A stretch of DNA of 64,000 bases from an uncultured Verrucomicrobiales bacterium (GCA_949373085.1 CASICJ010000002.1:147798-211797), one strand, 5' to 3'. Shown: positions 9,795 through 19,203, counted from the first letter of the stretch. The notes: generated by a model not told the origin, from the letters alone. Made by a program: numbers and translations.

Positions 9795-10002
9795 TTCGCC
9801 TTATAGATCTAACTCTTGAAAGCCTCAACGGAATTGAATGACGACCTATCGTAATCAATATTCGCTTCCAGGGCATCGCCATAAGCCAATCCTATGCCGG
9901 CGTTTTCGCAATGAAAACTCCCAAGATTGCACCTAGCCAAAAAACCATGGACGCCTATCGAAAAAATAACTTCCAACACTGGGCTCCGCCTAAAAACCAT
10001 CG

Positions 10003-11487
10003 TCAGTTAAGCTCCCATTGGAATCCCAATTTCTCGAATCTTTTCTTCGCTTCCGGCGTCGCCAGAAAGTCGCCTAACCTCTTCATCAACTCGGGATGAG
10101 CCGATTCCTTTGCCACCGCAAAAGGCTGCTCGGCAAAGGCCAAATCGTCTTTCAAATCCACGATCTCATTATCCTTCAAAGTCATCGGACTAGCGAGTGC
10201 GTTACTTCGGTAAACCAAAACCGCATCAAGTGATCGGGCCTGCACCGCAGAAACAAGATCATCTCCTTTCGCAACCTTCACAGCAACATTGGCTTCCAAT
10301 TCTTCAGCTAATCCACGTCTCTCAAGCATGATCCTCGTTAATTCTCCAAGCGCACTTTTCCGGCCATCACAAATTCCAAGCTTCACCCCTGGCTTTCCAA
10401 GATCTTTCAATTTGCGAAGCTCCTTTGGATTCCCCATCCGAACCAACAAGACGATTTCATTCCGCGTCATAATCCGTCCCGCGAAAAACCGCTCCTGAAC
10501 CTTGTCTAGGAACTTCGTATCACACGCAAAATATCCTGCTGGCTTAGCCCCAGCATCCATTTGTGCAACCAAGGTCCCACATCCCTCAAAAACCGTATTC
10601 ACCCGGCACCCCTCACGTTCCTCAAATTCCCTAACCCGCTCCTGAATCGCCGGCCTCAGCATTGATCCTGAAAAAAAAGTCACCTCCGGTCGATCCGACC
10701 ATTTATCTCCGTCGTCAGGAACCATAAAACCCATTTTCTTAAAGACCTTTCGCCCACGATCCTGCGCTGTGGCATAACGAGCAAAATGAAGTGCCCTTTT
10801 CGCATCCTTGCTAGAGGTAAGCACTCCAATGGAAGCTCTCTTCGCTCTTTTGGAAAACTCTGGGACGGCAAGCCATTCCACCTCAGAAAAATTTCTCGCC
10901 ACCGCATCCCACGCCAAGGAAACGTCCACAGCACCAGTAGCAACATCTTCCACAATCGCATTTACGGTTGGCTTAGTCACAACCACATTAGGATTAACCT
11001 TCGCTAATAATCCCTCTTCTTCCAAAACCTTCCAGGTAAACTTCCCCACCGAAGCTGATTTCTCGGCCAAAGAAATCTTCAATCCTTCCTTCCCCAAATC
11101 CGAGAGTGTCGTCAAGCCCCGCGGATTACCCTTCGGAACCACCATCCCGGCGGTCAAAAGCGCCACCGGAATCGCCTCTTTCATCAAGCCCTTCTCTCTG
11201 GCCGCCTCGATATAGCTCTGGTCTGCAGGCAAATAAAGATCACCACCTGCCAATTCAAGTTGGCTTGCCAAGGCTCCTGATCCACCAAACTGTAAATTAA
11301 CCTTCACCCCAAAATCCTCCTCGTATTGACTGGCAATTTCACTCATCGGTTTTCGTAATCCCGCGGCACAGTGGAAGAGTAAGTCTTCGGTTCCAGGTCC
11401 ATCTCGGTCATTGTCCTTCGTCAGCCACCAAAAAGCCCCTCCAAGCAGAACCACGAGAATTCCAATAATAAAAACAGGTTGTTTCAT
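10003..11487 (-). CDS. Tandem ModA-like oxyanion-binding protein (two domains fused)
   Basis: A 494-residue protein with an uncleaved-looking N-terminal membrane anchor (residues 4-22, no lipobox Cys) and two periplasmic-binding domains. Domain 1 (about 35-265) has LLFHCAAGLRKPMSEIA, FGGSGALASQLE and GAVDVSLAWDAVARN. Domain 2 (about 268-494) has VTFFSGSMLRPAIQERV, FEGCGTLVAQMDAG and RSLDAVLVYRSNA. Both match the ModA/WtpA layout: N-terminal strand, Ser/Gly-rich ligand loop, hinge, and late D-x-x-x-x-Y/W segment. ModA proteins are normally single-domain, near 250 residues. The gene starts 3 bases after the ThiF-like gene, so they are cotranscribed. Confidence 0.9.
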   Translation of the reverse strand: MKQPVFIIGILVVLLGGAFWWLTKDNDRDGPGTEDLLFHCAAGLRKPMSEIASQYEEDFGVKVNLQFGGSGALASQLELAGGDLYLPADQSYIEAAREKGLMKEAIPVALLTAGMVVPKGNPRGLTTLSDLGKEGLKISLAEKSASVGKFTWKVLEEEGLLAKVNPNVVVTKPTVNAIVEDVATGAVDVSLAWDAVARNFSEVEWLAVPEFSKRAKRASIGVLTSSKDAKRALHFARYATAQDRGRKVFKKMGFMVPDDGDKWSDRPEVTFFSGSMLRPAIQERVREFEEREGCRVNTVFEGCGTLVAQMDAGAKPAGYFACDTKFLDKVQERFFAGRIMTRNEIVLLVRMGNPKELRKLKDLGKPGVKLGICDGRKSALGELTRIMLERRGLAEELEANVAVKVAKGDDLVSAVQARSLDAVLVYRSNALASPMTLKDNEIVDLKDDLAFAEQPFAVAKESAHPELMKRLGDFLATPEAKKRFEKLGFQWELN

Positions 11488-11490
11488 GAT

Positions 11491-12219
11491 TTAATCCCAG
11501 AACAGTGATGGACAGTCCGCGTCCCTGACAAGGCGCACTTTCTTCATCCGCATCGATTGCGCATCAATATGGATCATTCGATCCACCGCCGGTTCGGCGA
11601 AACGGGTCAGAAGCTTAATACCCTCCAAAGCCGCGATTTGAGCCACCATTGCTGAGACCGCCCCAATTACCGGAAAGCGACGTTTCCAGTAAGCAGGAGG
11701 TTCCTTCACTAAACACCCTAGACAAGTCGACTTACCTGGGTCGACTGCGAGCACATGTCCCTCCATCGCGCACATCGCACCATCGACAAAAAACTTGCCC
11801 TGATTCATCGCCTCTCGATTCATCAAGAGGCGCTCTTCAAAAAGGGGAGCGCAGGAAAACACAATATCTACTCGTTCAACAAGCCCTACTATATTTTCCT
11901 CCGAAACATTCTGCCCCATCGTTTCAATCTCAAGATCCCCATTAAATCGCCTCAACGTCTCCGCAGCCTGAACGTGGCGTGCCCTACCTACTCCCTCATG
12001 AGTCATCAGTATCTGACGATTTAAATCATCCGGTCGCAACTCGCCCCCATGCGCAAGAATGATTCGCCCTACTCCTGCCGCTGCCAAAGACTGAGCCAAA
12101 GGTCCACCCAGACCACCCACTCGTGAAACCAATGCGGTTGAGTTTCTCAACTTCTCCTGAGCCTCACTCCCAAAGCCCGGAACATCTTCCTGCCAAGTGT
12201 AATAATCCTCATAATTCAC
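11491..12219 (-). CDS. ThiF/MoeB/HesA-family E1-like adenylyltransferase
   Basis: A 242-residue protein with a GTG start that overlaps the upstream ATPase stop (GTGA). It shows the E1 nucleotide-binding fold: SRVGGLGGPLAQSLAAAGVG, the adenylation motif DDLNRQIL, and the late segment FPVIGAVSAMVAQIAALEGI. A CxxC (TCLGC) is present, but the usual second zinc pair near the C-terminus is reduced to a single Cys in DADCPSLFWD. Family members activate the C-terminal glycine of MoaD/ThiS-like proteins for molybdopterin or thiamin synthesis. Its position beside a molybdate-type importer suggests molybdenum-cofactor chemistry; this is inference. Confidence 0.88.
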   Translation of the reverse strand: MNYEDYYTWQEDVPGFGSEAQEKLRNSTALVSRVGGLGGPLAQSLAAAGVGRIILAHGGELRPDDLNRQILMTHEGVGRARHVQAAETLRRFNGDLEIETMGQNVSEENIVGLVERVDIVFSCAPLFEERLLMNREAMNQGKFFVDGAMCAMEGHVLAVDPGKSTCLGCLVKEPPAYWKRRFPVIGAVSAMVAQIAALEGIKLLTRFAEPAVDRMIHIDAQSMRMKKVRLVRDADCPSLFWD

Positions 12220-12881
12220 AATAGAATTTTCCCCTTCTCCAAAGTAATCACCCGATCTGCTTTCTCAAGAACTCTTGGATCATGAGTCACCACCAAAACC
12301 GAACCTCCATCCTTCACAAAATTCCGCAGCCCAAAGACCACTGCTTCGGCGCTCACGTCATCTAGATTTCCCGTTGGTTCATCGGCCAAAATTAACTTCG
12401 GGCGGTGAACCAAGGCCCGGGCCAAGCCTACTCTTTGTTGTTCACCCGCACTCAACTTTCCCGGAACATGAGACGCCCTCCCCTCAAGCCCCAGGGAATC
12501 CATCAACTGATCCGCCCGGGCTTGATCTCCCCCAGCAGCGAGAATATTTTCCCGAATATCGAGATAAGGAATCAATCTCGCATCTTGGAAAACCAATCCG
12601 ATAATCTCTTTGCGAAAGCGTGTTTTCTCAAACCCACTCATTTTTGAGAGGTCGGACCCAGCTACCTCAATCGATCCTGCATCAGGACCTAACAAGCCAG
12701 CTACCACATACAAAAGGGTCGATTTTCCCGCCCCACTTGGACCACGAAGGGCGATCAACTCGCCTGCTCCCATTCGCAGAGAAACATCATCAAGGGCGAT
12801 TACTGTGTCATACGACTTCGACAAACCAACCAACTTCATCAGTTGGCTCTCGTCCGTATTGATCGTGCTTTGCTTGTTCAC
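12216..12881 (-). CDS. ABC transporter ATP-binding protein, LolD/MacB type
   Basis: A 221-residue ATPase with Walker A GPSGAGKST, Q-loop LVFQDARLIPYL, signature LSAGEQQRVGLARAL, Walker B LILADEPTGNLD and switch His in LVVTHDPRV. The ADEPTGNLD form is typical of LolD/FtsE/MacB ATPases, which pair with FtsX-type permeases. The GTG at 12881 gives the longest form; the ATG at 12836 gives the more usual N-terminus (MKLVGLSKSY). No permease is next to it; the FtsX-type permease at 6961-8172 is the nearest candidate. It is the first gene of the minus-strand operon that continues into ThiF and the ModA-like gene. Confidence 0.9.
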   Translation of the reverse strand: MNKQSTINTDESQLMKLVGLSKSYDTVIALDDVSLRMGAGELIALRGPSGAGKSTLLYVVAGLLGPDAGSIEVAGSDLSKMSGFEKTRFRKEIIGLVFQDARLIPYLDIRENILAAGGDQARADQLMDSLGLEGRASHVPGKLSAGEQQRVGLARALVHRPKLILADEPTGNLDDVSAEAVVFGLRNFVKDGGSVLVVTHDPRVLEKADRVITLEKGKILL

Positions 12882-13285
12882 CGGTCGGCAGGATCGTATT
12901 TTACGTAAGGAGACCCAAGTTAAAGATGTCGTAATTTTTCCGGCCGGTCCAATTTGAGCTTAGGCCAGAGCCCCTGATTAGAGCCAGTCCCGTCATTCGA
13001 GTCAATCGCTCCTCATACCGGACAGGCGCCGGTCGTCCTTTTAGAGTCCACGGCACAAAATGAAGGGCTCTCTCGCCTTTCCTTGAATCCTGTTTATGCC
13101 ATCCATCAAACATTTTAACTACCACCGTTACTTTTTAACCGTCACCCGAAATTTGGGCATTAACTAAAGCTGTAAATAGCATAAAAAACGCCATAAATCG
13201 TATTATATTTTCTGATACGCATCTCCTTCTCAAAGCTTTCCTCAGCGCTTTGCTTCTCAATATAATCTCTTAAACCTTCATCTGA
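12882..13285. other. 404-base intergenic region between divergent genes
   Basis: This region must hold the promoters for the minus-strand transporter operon and the plus-strand Xaa-Pro peptidase gene. The right half is AT-rich (13125-13285) and fits a promoter region, but I cannot pick a convincing -35/-10 pair. A short inverted repeat is at 13017-13033 (ACCGG/CCGGT around a 7-base loop). A minus-strand frame of about 70 codons (12901-13125) has no recognisable motif and is not called. I see no riboswitch or tRNA. Confidence 0.5.
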
Positions 13286-14395
13286 ATGCCTTCATCAAAC
13301 ACCTTCACCCTTTCGGAAATGCAGCACCGGATCAACTGCATTCGGAAAAAAATGCAATCCCTCAATATCGGGGCCGTTATTGCCTGCGATGCTTCAAATA
13401 TTCGCTACACTACCGGCTTCAAAGGAGAACCCCGAAGTCTACTCATCCTTCCTGACACTCTCATCCTTTTCACCTCTTTCCGCACCATCTCCTGGGCAAG
13501 GGAACAAACCAGGCTCCTTGAAGAAGCAATTGAATTCTCGACCATCACATCCCCAAGTAAAGCCATCATAACAAGATTACCAGCTCCTCCTCTCAAAATC
13601 GCAATCGATCAAAATATTTCTGCAGCCGATCTCGCCCATTGGCAAAAAAAACTGGCCCCCCACGAAATCGAACCTCACTCCATCATCGAAACGATACGCC
13701 AGACCAAATCTCCCACTGAAATTTCGATTATACAGCAGTCTCAAAAAATTAACGAAGTGATCCTCAATGCTGTTCTTCCGCAAATCAAACCTGATCTGAC
13801 CGAACGGGGAATTCAGGGACTCATCCTTGCTGAAATGGCCAAGCGGGAGGAAGTCGAAGGATACTCCTTTCCGCCCATCGTGGCTAATGGGCCCAATTGC
13901 TGGGAAATCCACCACCTTCCGGACCAATCCGTCAGCCGCTGCGGCGACCTTCTCCTTATCGACCACGGCGTCTTCCACCAAGGCTATGCCTCAGACATGA
14001 CCCGCGTGGTCTGCCTTGGTAATAGCTCGGAGAGAATGCGAGAGGTCCACCACGTCGTTAATTTAGCACGCCAAACTGCCATCGACGCCGCGCGCCCGGG
14101 CATCACTAACCATGATCTTGACCGTATCGCCCGCAACATCATCGAAGCATCTGGCCTCGGTAAAACCTTCACCCACGGTCTCGGCCACAGTATTGGCCTC
14201 CAAACCCACGATCCCGGAATCACCCTATCTAAAAACGCGCCCGAAATCCCACTAGCATCCGGTATGACTCTCACCATCGAACCCGGAATCTACCTTGAAA
14301 AAAAATTCGGTATTCGAATAGAGGACACCATTGTTATCACCAGCGATGGTTCGAAAAACCTGACCTCGCAATCGACCGAGATTATAGAGCTTTAA
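13286..14395 (+). CDS. Xaa-Pro aminopeptidase / dipeptidase, peptidase family M24B
   Basis: A 369-residue cytosolic metallopeptidase. Residues 1-130 form the creatinase-like N-terminal domain (RYTTGFKGE) and 140-369 the pita-bread catalytic domain. All five metal ligands are visible: Asp in LLLIDHGVFHQG, Asp in YASDMTRVV, His in THGLGHSIGLQTHD, Glu in LTIEPGIYLE and Glu in IRIEDTIVIT. The enzyme removes N-terminal residues next to proline, or cleaves X-Pro dipeptides. The length fits PepP/PepQ-like proteins of the Gram-positive type. It appears monocistronic. Confidence 0.93.
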   Translation: MPSSNTFTLSEMQHRINCIRKKMQSLNIGAVIACDASNIRYTTGFKGEPRSLLILPDTLILFTSFRTISWAREQTRLLEEAIEFSTITSPSKAIITRLPAPPLKIAIDQNISAADLAHWQKKLAPHEIEPHSIIETIRQTKSPTEISIIQQSQKINEVILNAVLPQIKPDLTERGIQGLILAEMAKREEVEGYSFPPIVANGPNCWEIHHLPDQSVSRCGDLLLIDHGVFHQGYASDMTRVVCLGNSSERMREVHHVVNLARQTAIDAARPGITNHDLDRIARNIIEASGLGKTFTHGLGHSIGLQTHDPGITLSKNAPEIPLASGMTLTIEPGIYLEKKFGIRIEDTIVITSDGSKNLTSQSTEIIEL

Positions 14396-14706
14396 GCTCT
14401 AACTCTACCAGCAATCTCTCTTAAAAAGAAGGACGCAATACTCCGCCCCCCTTTCGGGAAACCTCAAAAAAAGACGACACAAATTTTAAAGTTTTGCGCA
14501 TGTATATACAAGAGACTCTTCCGTCTCTCAAGAAATCACTGGTCGAGGAGAACGACTTGATATTTTTGAACGAGCTTCTGACAAAAAACCAAAAGATAAC
14601 CACTCTGATTTCACCCGGAGATATCCAAGCTGTTCTTTGGAAGATAGATTGATTACCTCCCACCCTAATTTTATTAACCTCTACGTCACCCTCAACTATC
14701 TGGATT
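14396..14706. other. 311-base intergenic region with a hairpin
   Basis: No gene is supported here. A perfect 6-bp inverted repeat AGAGAC/GTCTCT at 14511-14528 with a 6-base loop could end transcription of the peptidase gene, but it lacks a T-tract. The rest should contain the promoter of the kinase gene. A minus-strand frame of about 100 codons (14421-14726) shows no family features. Confidence 0.4.
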
Positions 14707-17700
14707 TTGAAAGAGCAGGAGCCCAAAGATCACCAATTTTTAAATCAGCTTGAAGCTGAATTCAAACGATTCTCAGCTTTACCAAGTGATTGTTGGCGGT
14801 CCGAGCTCGGAAAGCGGACCGATCTGACTGAGAAAGTCAGATCAACCCTCTCGGAGCTTCTCGAAGCTCATAACAACATGCCCACACGATTCATGGACTC
14901 TAAAGAGGTCCGTGAAATGCATGACCAGCCCCCTCTCAAGAGCACTGAGGCTCATTCGCAGCCCCTAGCACCCTCTTTTCAGACCGGGACCTTAATTGGA
15001 TCTTACCGATTAGAAGCCGAGATTGGCCAAGGTGGCTTTGGCGTTGTCTGGTTGGCGAAGCAAGTCGAGCCATACGAACGAGAAGTCGCAATCAAGATCC
15101 TGAAACTTGGAATGGATTCGCGCGCCATCCTCAAGCGCTTTGAGGTTGAACAACAAATCCTGGCAATGATGGATCACCCCAATATTGCCCGCCTCATTGA
15201 ATCTGGAACTACTATGACCGGACAACCATTCTTTGTGATGGAACTAGTAGCGAGAGGCCTACCAATTACAAAATATTGTGATGAAAAATGTTTAGATATT
15301 TCCTCGCGGCTCAATCTCTTCGTAGACGTTTGTTTCGCGATAAGCCATGCCCATCAAAAAGGAGCAATTCACTGTGATCTGAAACCATCAAACATCCTGG
15401 TCATTGAGACAGCGAACGGCCCCTTCGCCAAAGTAATCGATTTTGGAATCTCTCAAGTAGTTCAAACTCCAAAATTCCTACTAACACAAGTATTCACGGC
15501 CGAAGGTCAGATATTAGGCACTCCAGATTACATGGCACCTGAGCAATTTCACTCCCGTAAAGCAACCGATACCCTCTCAGATATTTATTCACTTGGCGCT
15601 ATTCTTTACGAATTGTTGATCGGAAGCCCCCCTTTCTGCTCTGGGAAATCAAAACATCTATCCCAAGAAGGTTTATTACGCAGAGAGCGTGATTTCATCA
15701 CACCCTCTGCCGCTTTCAGAAGCTTTGAAGCTTTCGATCGTATCGCACTCGCACGTAAACGGAATTTGAGCACTCAAGAACTACGCCGCCGAGTTGCCCA
15801 GGATCTTGAACGCATCCCGATGAAAGCACTCCGATCTGACCCTAAGGAACGCTATGCCACCGTCATCGGGCTCCTAAATGATGTTCGTAGATCAATGTCT
15901 AATCTGCCAATAGAGGCAAGACCCCCAAGCAAGCTATACACCTTTCAAAAGTTTTTTCGACGAAACCGCTTGGCAATGGTGGCGGCTTTAACAGCTCTTC
16001 TTGCTTTTCTTATCTCAGCCCTATTCAGCTTCCATCAGGCCTCGTTGGCGCAACAAGCTCGTGGAGAGGAACGAGAACTACGCCTCCATGCTGACAAATT
16101 AAGTAATTTAGCTAAAGAATCAGAAAGTTTAGCGATCCAAGAGCAAATAGATGCCCAGGAGCGCGCATACGTCGCTGATATGCAACTGACAGCAAAAAGT
16201 ATTGAGGAAGGCAACTTTCGCGAAAGCAGACGTCTCCTGAATCAATATCGCAAAGACTCAACTAATAAGGATCTACGAGGATGGGAGTGGAGATACTTTT
16301 GGAAACAGGGGCAACCTAAAGGTGTCATTAATCTTGGGAATCATTCTTCACGAGTTTTGACCAGCTTCTTTACCGAGATCCCAGGTAGCGTAGTCAGCTT
16401 TCGCGACCATAGCCACATCGAACTCATCAATAAAAATAATGATAAAGAGAAGATTGTTCTTTCGGCTGGAAATGAAAAAAGCAGGACGACGTCAGACAGT
16501 GGATTTCTTTGCAAAAATATTGATGGAAGCCATTTTGCAGGTCTGAGCTTTCTTGAAAAAAGTGGTGATTATTATATCAAGGTTTGGGCAGATCTTAACA
16601 AGCCCCCCATTCAAAATCTGAACGTCGGCCCGGACCGACCGACCGGGCTGGCCCTTTCTCCAAATGGTAAAACCTTAGCATTCTTTGTGCCCGCTCATGG
16701 GTCCGCTCAAATCGTCGGAGTTGATTCAGGAAAAGTCTTGCATCTTGAACGAATCAATAATGGAAACTATGAACTTATGGATAGTGAAGGTGCCTGTTGT
16801 TTTTCCCCAAACGGGAAACGACTCGCCATCGGGGGGGAAGATGGGAGGATCACGATACTCAAAACATCAGACTGGTCTCACGAAATTAAGAATCTTCCAA
16901 AGGGCGGTAACATCACAACTCTTGCCTTTTCTCCTGACAATAAAACGCTCGCGGCGGGCCGAATTTGGTGGGACCCAAGGATCTGGCTAATCGATATATC
17001 AGGCCGCAAGCCACCGACTTACCTCAGCGGCCATCAGGGCTTCATCTCCAAGTTAGCTTTCTCTCCAAACGGAAAATTACTCGCGTCGTCCAGCGCTGAC
17101 CAAAACATCAAACTTTGGTCTACCGAAAATTGGTCTGAGGTTGCGACCTTATCCGGCCACGCCGATGAGGTCTGGTCTGTGGATTTTTCTTCGGACAGCC
17201 AACAACTCGTAAGCGCAGGGAAAGATCAAAAAATAAAAATTTGGGATCTCAAAGATTGGACTAAGGGTTCACTGGCGACCTCTGGTTTGCGAATCTCATA
17301 CGATGACTCAGCAATTTCACCGTGCGGAAATAAGCTGCTCGTATTACAAAATGGAATTCCAAGTTTACACGGAGATTTGAGGGGATCCCTCGAAGGGCTG
17401 CCCGCCAATCTTTCGAAGGCCTATTGGCTTTCCAGTGACCGCATAATATGCACTAAATCTTCCCCGCCTGAGCTAGTCATATGGAACCTCAATGGTCATG
17501 CTGAAAAATCTCTCAAGTTACTACACGGAACCAAAAATGTCAGGTATCGGTATTTAGAAGCGAGTCAGACACTCCTCATTGCGATGAATTTCACGAATTC
17601 TGGTCGCGTTCAACTCGATCGATATGACGCGCACTCTCTGAAATTAATCTCTTCGAGTGACATGAGTTTTTCGGAAAGCATGTGGACAAATTTCCAAAAA

Positions 17701-18237
17701 TCCGAATCGGTCTTATTTTCTTTTCGCGGAGAAAAAGTGGCCGTTCAGAACCATGTTGATGAAATCAGGGTCTACGAAACTTTATCAGGAAAACTCGTGA
17801 AACATCTCGAGTTGCCAAATCTACATGGCATCCAAGGGATGGCCATCTCCCCCGATGGAAATTCCCTGGCTTATGCCACACGGAAACGCCCCTTCATCGA
17901 GATTCACGACCTGCTCGAAGACCGCCACCTCGCCACATTAAAAGGTCACAACATGGTTCTTTGGCGCATTAATTTTTCTCCAGATGGAAAACGGCTCGTC
18001 TCTTCCTCGATTGGCTACAGCCCAATTCTACTCTGGGACACCACCAAATGGCGGCAGGTTACGTCCTTCCCACCTGCTTCCGGGTTTGCCTCACCGGTCG
18101 CACATTTCTTGGGGAATGGGGAGAGCCTTGTAATCAAAGAAGCTTCTTTAGATACAAAAGGCGACTATAACATCCGAGTATTAAACGCTCCTTCGCTAAC
18201 AGAAATTGAAAATTCTGGAAATGCGACCGGCCAATAA
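14707..18237 (+). CDS. Membrane Ser/Thr protein kinase with C-terminal WD40 repeats
   Basis: A 1176-residue protein. No ATG lies between the upstream in-frame stop (14650) and residue 58, so the TTG at 14707 is taken as start. Residues 98-390 are a PknB-type kinase domain: glycine loop IGQGGFGVVW, Lys130 in VAIKILK, catalytic loop IHCDLKPSNIL (Asp224), Asp245 of DFG, and GTPDYMAPEQ. The Arg of the HRD motif is Cys223 here. A transmembrane helix (about 423-443) and a coiled coil lead to RGWEWRYFW, then a large WD40 region with blades such as LASSSADQNIKLWSTENW and LVSAGKDQKIKIWDLKDW. The ECF sigma gene follows by 251 bases. Planctomycetes and Verrucomicrobia often pair such kinases with ECF sigma factors for signal-dependent transcription. 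Confidence 0.92.
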   Translation: MKEQEPKDHQFLNQLEAEFKRFSALPSDCWRSELGKRTDLTEKVRSTLSELLEAHNNMPTRFMDSKEVREMHDQPPLKSTEAHSQPLAPSFQTGTLIGSYRLEAEIGQGGFGVVWLAKQVEPYEREVAIKILKLGMDSRAILKRFEVEQQILAMMDHPNIARLIESGTTMTGQPFFVMELVARGLPITKYCDEKCLDISSRLNLFVDVCFAISHAHQKGAIHCDLKPSNILVIETANGPFAKVIDFGISQVVQTPKFLLTQVFTAEGQILGTPDYMAPEQFHSRKATDTLSDIYSLGAILYELLIGSPPFCSGKSKHLSQEGLLRRERDFITPSAAFRSFEAFDRIALARKRNLSTQELRRRVAQDLERIPMKALRSDPKERYATVIGLLNDVRRSMSNLPIEARPPSKLYTFQKFFRRNRLAMVAALTALLAFLISALFSFHQASLAQQARGEERELRLHADKLSNLAKESESLAIQEQIDAQERAYVADMQLTAKSIEEGNFRESRRLLNQYRKDSTNKDLRGWEWRYFWKQGQPKGVINLGNHSSRVLTSFFTEIPGSVVSFRDHSHIELINKNNDKEKIVLSAGNEKSRTTSDSGFLCKNIDGSHFAGLSFLEKSGDYYIKVWADLNKPPIQNLNVGPDRPTGLALSPNGKTLAFFVPAHGSAQIVGVDSGKVLHLERINNGNYELMDSEGACCFSPNGKRLAIGGEDGRITILKTSDWSHEIKNLPKGGNITTLAFSPDNKTLAAGRIWWDPRIWLIDISGRKPPTYLSGHQGFISKLAFSPNGKLLASSSADQNIKLWSTENWSEVATLSGHADEVWSVDFSSDSQQLVSAGKDQKIKIWDLKDWTKGSLATSGLRISYDDSAISPCGNKLLVLQNGIPSLHGDLRGSLEGLPANLSKAYWLSSDRIICTKSSPPELVIWNLNGHAEKSLKLLHGTKNVRYRYLEASQTLLIAMNFTNSGRVQLDRYDAHSLKLISSSDMSFSESMWTNFQKSESVLFSFRGEKVAVQNHVDEIRVYETLSGKLVKHLELPNLHGIQGMAISPDGNSLAYATRKRPFIEIHDLLEDRHLATLKGHNMVLWRINFSPDGKRLVSSSIGYSPILLWDTTKWRQVTSFPPASGFASPVAHFLGNGESLVIKEASLDTKGDYNIRVLNAPSLTEIENSGNATGQ

Positions 18238-18488
18238 TCTCACCAGCGAAAAGAAGTATTAACAATATACTTTTAAGACGGAAAGGACTGCCCAGTGGAC
18301 TAAGTAGAAGAAAGCTGATGATGGAGTTGATTTTGAAATCAGCACTTTACCACGACCACCTCCGAACTACTCCGATAGGGGGGAGGCTAAAAAGATTGGA
18401 TTTTCATCGTGCCAAACTATCAGAGTCTATATTTATCCAATTGGATAACCTAACAGTAAAGCTGTTTGTTTTATAGACAGAGTCTTTA

Positions 18489-19031
18489 ATGGAGGAGATT
18501 ACCAAAATCCTAGAAAAGCGGAAACTAGACGGTGACCCTGATGACGCCCTAATTGCAGCCGTTTATGCCCAACTTAAACTGATGGCCAAGAACCGGATGG
18601 CCCGCGAGCGTCGTGGCCATACCCTGCAGGCAACAGCTCTAGTCCACGAAACTTGGTTACGGATTGGGAATCAAGACTTTGAGAATCGGAAGCATTTTTT
18701 CTATGCCGCATCAGAAGCGATGCGCCGAATTCTTGTCGACAACGCCCGCCGTAAGCAGTCCGCATGCCGAGGCGGCGAATTCACACGAGTCGAGGACGCT
18801 GAAATTGATGACTTCCCTTCTAAGGAAAACCTCGAAGATCTCTTAGCTATCAATGAAATCCTAGAAAAACTTGTGGAAATAGACCCTCGTAAAGCGCAAC
18901 TTGTCAAACTTCGCTACTTTATCGGAATGACCGGTGAGGAAGTTGCTGAGACTATGGATATGTCACTCACTACTGTAAATCGAGATTGGGCCTTCGCGCG
19001 GGCGTGGCTGTATAAAGAGCTTAACAAGTAG
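18489..19031 (+). CDS. ECF-type RNA polymerase sigma factor (TIGR02999-like)
   Basis: A 180-residue sigma factor. Region 2 spans about 20-95 (LKLMAKNRMARERRGHTLQA, then ALVHETWLR and AMRRILVDNARRK). Region 4 spans about 120-175, with the helix-turn-helix GMTGEEVAETMDMSLTTVNR. The motifs match the group abundant in Planctomycetes and Verrucomicrobia that is genetically linked to Ser/Thr kinases. No anti-sigma factor gene is adjacent, consistent with control by phosphorylation through the kinase upstream. GGAGGA is not at a usable distance before the ATG; the start is chosen from the family N-terminus. Confidence 0.92.
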   Translation: MEEITKILEKRKLDGDPDDALIAAVYAQLKLMAKNRMARERRGHTLQATALVHETWLRIGNQDFENRKHFFYAASEAMRRILVDNARRKQSACRGGEFTRVEDAEIDDFPSKENLEDLLAINEILEKLVEIDPRKAQLVKLRYFIGMTGEEVAETMDMSLTTVNRDWAFARAWLYKELNK

Positions 19032-19138
19032 CTCCACTAAGAAAATTCTCAATTACCTAGTCTTTCTTCTCGAAGACAAATCAGGCTAAGCCCCCCCCTG
19101 AAAATCTAGACTCGTTAGGCATCAGGTGTGGGCCGCCT

Positions 19139-19161
19139 GGAGGAAAAACATTTTTCCCTCC
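19139..19161. terminator. Possible terminator hairpin
   Basis: An inverted repeat GGAGG-AAAAA / TTTTTCC-CTCC with a one-base bulge and a 2-base spacer lies between the sigma factor gene and tRNA-Arg. The A/T runs could act on transcripts from either side, but the very short loop makes this a weak call. Confidence 0.3.
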
Positions 19162-19203
19162 ATGGTCTAAGCAAATAACACCGACTTTGCTAGGCCATAT
19201 GAT

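Noticed and set aside
9809..10000. 63-codon minus-strand frame between the binding protein and the permease
   Set aside because: Too short, no motif; more likely ordinary spacer inside the transporter operon.
12901..13125. 74-codon minus-strand frame upstream of the ATPase gene
   Set aside because: No recognisable motif; it occupies a divergent promoter region and its codon pattern is not convincingly coding.
14421..14726. 101-codon minus-strand frame opposite the kinase start
   Set aside because: No family features, overlaps the kinase gene start, and includes the hairpin region.
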